NCBI RefSeq assembly: GCF_009881055.1
Contig: NZ_WXFG01000014.1
Span: 1-32,185, forward strand
Direction of reading: 5' to 3'
DNA length: 32,185 nucleotides
From: Peptoclostridium sp.
GTDB lineage: Bacteria > Bacillota > Clostridia > Peptostreptococcales > Peptostreptococcaceae
Shown: piece by piece, positions 31,636 through 32,185 of the stretch
How positions within the stretch are numbered: the first letter of the stretch is position 1
Layout: each line of letters begins with the position of its first letter
Position numbers and translations under genes: made by a program
The notes under the pieces: generated by a model
Databases searched by the model: none
What the model saw: the letters and a program-made list of their open reading frames with translations, nothing else
What the model was told of the DNA's origin: nothing

Positions 31636-32185
31636 CTACTTTTCCATAGGCATACTCGGGTCTGCAGACCACTCGTATATTGAACCTTCGTAGTTTCTAA
31701 CTTTTTCAAAGCCAACGGCTCTTAGGATCGAGGATACATATCCTGATCTTATACCCATTGTTCAGTAAACCACAAAATCATCTTCAGGTGTAACTCCTGC
31801 GGCTGCCATTATCTCCTTTATTTCCTCTGGAGACTTTGGAGTCGCGTTTTCATTCAGAAGGTCCTTCCAAAGCAGCATCTTGGCTCCCTTTATATGGCCT
31901 CCCCTTGCTTCTCCGGCATCCTGGCTCCCCTTGAATTCTTTTTCTGTTCTAACGTCTATTATTACAGTCTTGTCCAGGTTTTCTTTCACATAGTCCTTAG
32001 TTGCCCTGTAGCTCTCGTCAAAATCCTTAAGCACTAGACCTGTTGAAGGTGTCGGTGCTGGAGCGGCATCCTTTGTCACCTCATAGCCAAGTTCTTTCCA
32101 GTATGCCAATCCTCCGTAAAGCAGCTTGACATTGTCAAGGCCAGCCATTCTCATCTGCCATACGTTTCTTCCGTCCGGTCCGGGA
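31636..32185 (-). CDS. Tandem-domain rhodanese, probable selenoprotein (5' part outside window)
   Basis: The 3' part of a sulfurtransferase gene that runs off the window. Visible are the end of a first rhodanese domain (AGLDNVKLLYGGLAYWKELGYEV) and a full second domain with TVIIDVRTEKEFKG and GGHIKGAKMLLWKDLL. It then reads DDFVVY-TGA-TMGIRSG, and continues as YVSSILRAVGFEKVRNYEGS and IYEWSADPSMPMEK before TAG. The TGA (31762-31764) stands exactly at the rhodanese active-site cysteine (C-T-x-G-x-R-S). The 42 codons after it match the family and end just before a terminator. A hairpin follows the TGA directly. The best reading is selenocysteine. If it is a plain stop, the enzyme lacks its nucleophile and C-terminus. 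No start codon is visible. N-terminal domain extent is unknown. Confidence 0.88.
31726..31748 (-). promoter_or_regulatory. Candidate bSECIS hairpin
   Basis: Beginning 14 bases after the TGA, GATCAGGAT pairs with ATCCT-C-GATC (one bulged C) around an ATGT loop that starts 23 bases after the TGA. The distance fits bacterial SECIS elements. The loop has a G at its third position rather than in the first two, so the match is good but not perfect. Confidence 0.6.

Noticed and set aside
1..32185. CRISPR arrays, insertion sequences, integrases, prophage genes or replication origins.
   Set aside because: No regularly spaced direct repeats, transposase or integrase ORFs, or DnaA-box clusters were seen.

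Overview
The window looks like chromosomal DNA from a moderate-GC, anaerobic, amino-acid-fermenting member of the Clostridia. This is inferred from gene content: an indolepyruvate:ferredoxin oxidoreductase beside a phosphate butyryltransferase-type enzyme under a sigma-54 system, NSS and AzlCD amino-acid transport, strong AGGAGG ribosome sites with frequent TTG and GTG starts, and a probable selenoprotein. Peptoclostridium or Acetoanaerobium-like organisms fit, but no species can be proven from the sequence.

Layout. 180-5700 (minus strand): a ClpE-type unfoldase, a metallophosphoesterase/nitroreductase pair behind a long structured leader, a lipoprotein, and a small membrane protein with its own near-consensus promoter. 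5737-11590: the catabolic operon ptb-iorA-iorB with a textbook -24/-12 promoter, preceded by its likely activator, a PAS/AAA+ enhancer-binding protein. 11650-14022: a remarkable single ORF joining the first half of an FtsX-type ABC permease to an HlyD-type adaptor. 14185-15340: an AT-rich patch with an orphan membrane protein and a frameshifted cation-antiporter remnant.

15359-20816: a DUF523 protein, then an amino-acid transport locus. An XRE-cupin regulator, an NSS transporter and a 36-residue MetS-like subunit read left, azlCD reads right, and an operator-like region lies between them. A MATE exporter with an attenuator-like leader follows. 21050-24760: a P1-family aminopeptidase, an EamA transporter and a MOSC protein, divergent from an RpiR-type regulator whose probable operator overlaps the peptidase promoter. 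24855-30439: a methyltransferase, a complete MacAB-like adaptor/ATPase/permease operon, and a divergent GerMN lipoprotein/DHFR-like pair.

30440-32185: a plastic region. It holds a 203-bp imperfect palindromic element, an internally deleted ABC ATPase gene, a chimeric frameshifted pseudogene, and the 3' part of a tandem-domain rhodanese. In the rhodanese the active-site cysteine codon is TGA, followed at once by a hairpin, so it is a likely selenocysteine enzyme. The strongest discoveries are this selenocysteine rhodanese, the permease-adaptor fusion and the complete sigma-54 circuit for aromatic or branched 2-oxo-acid oxidation.
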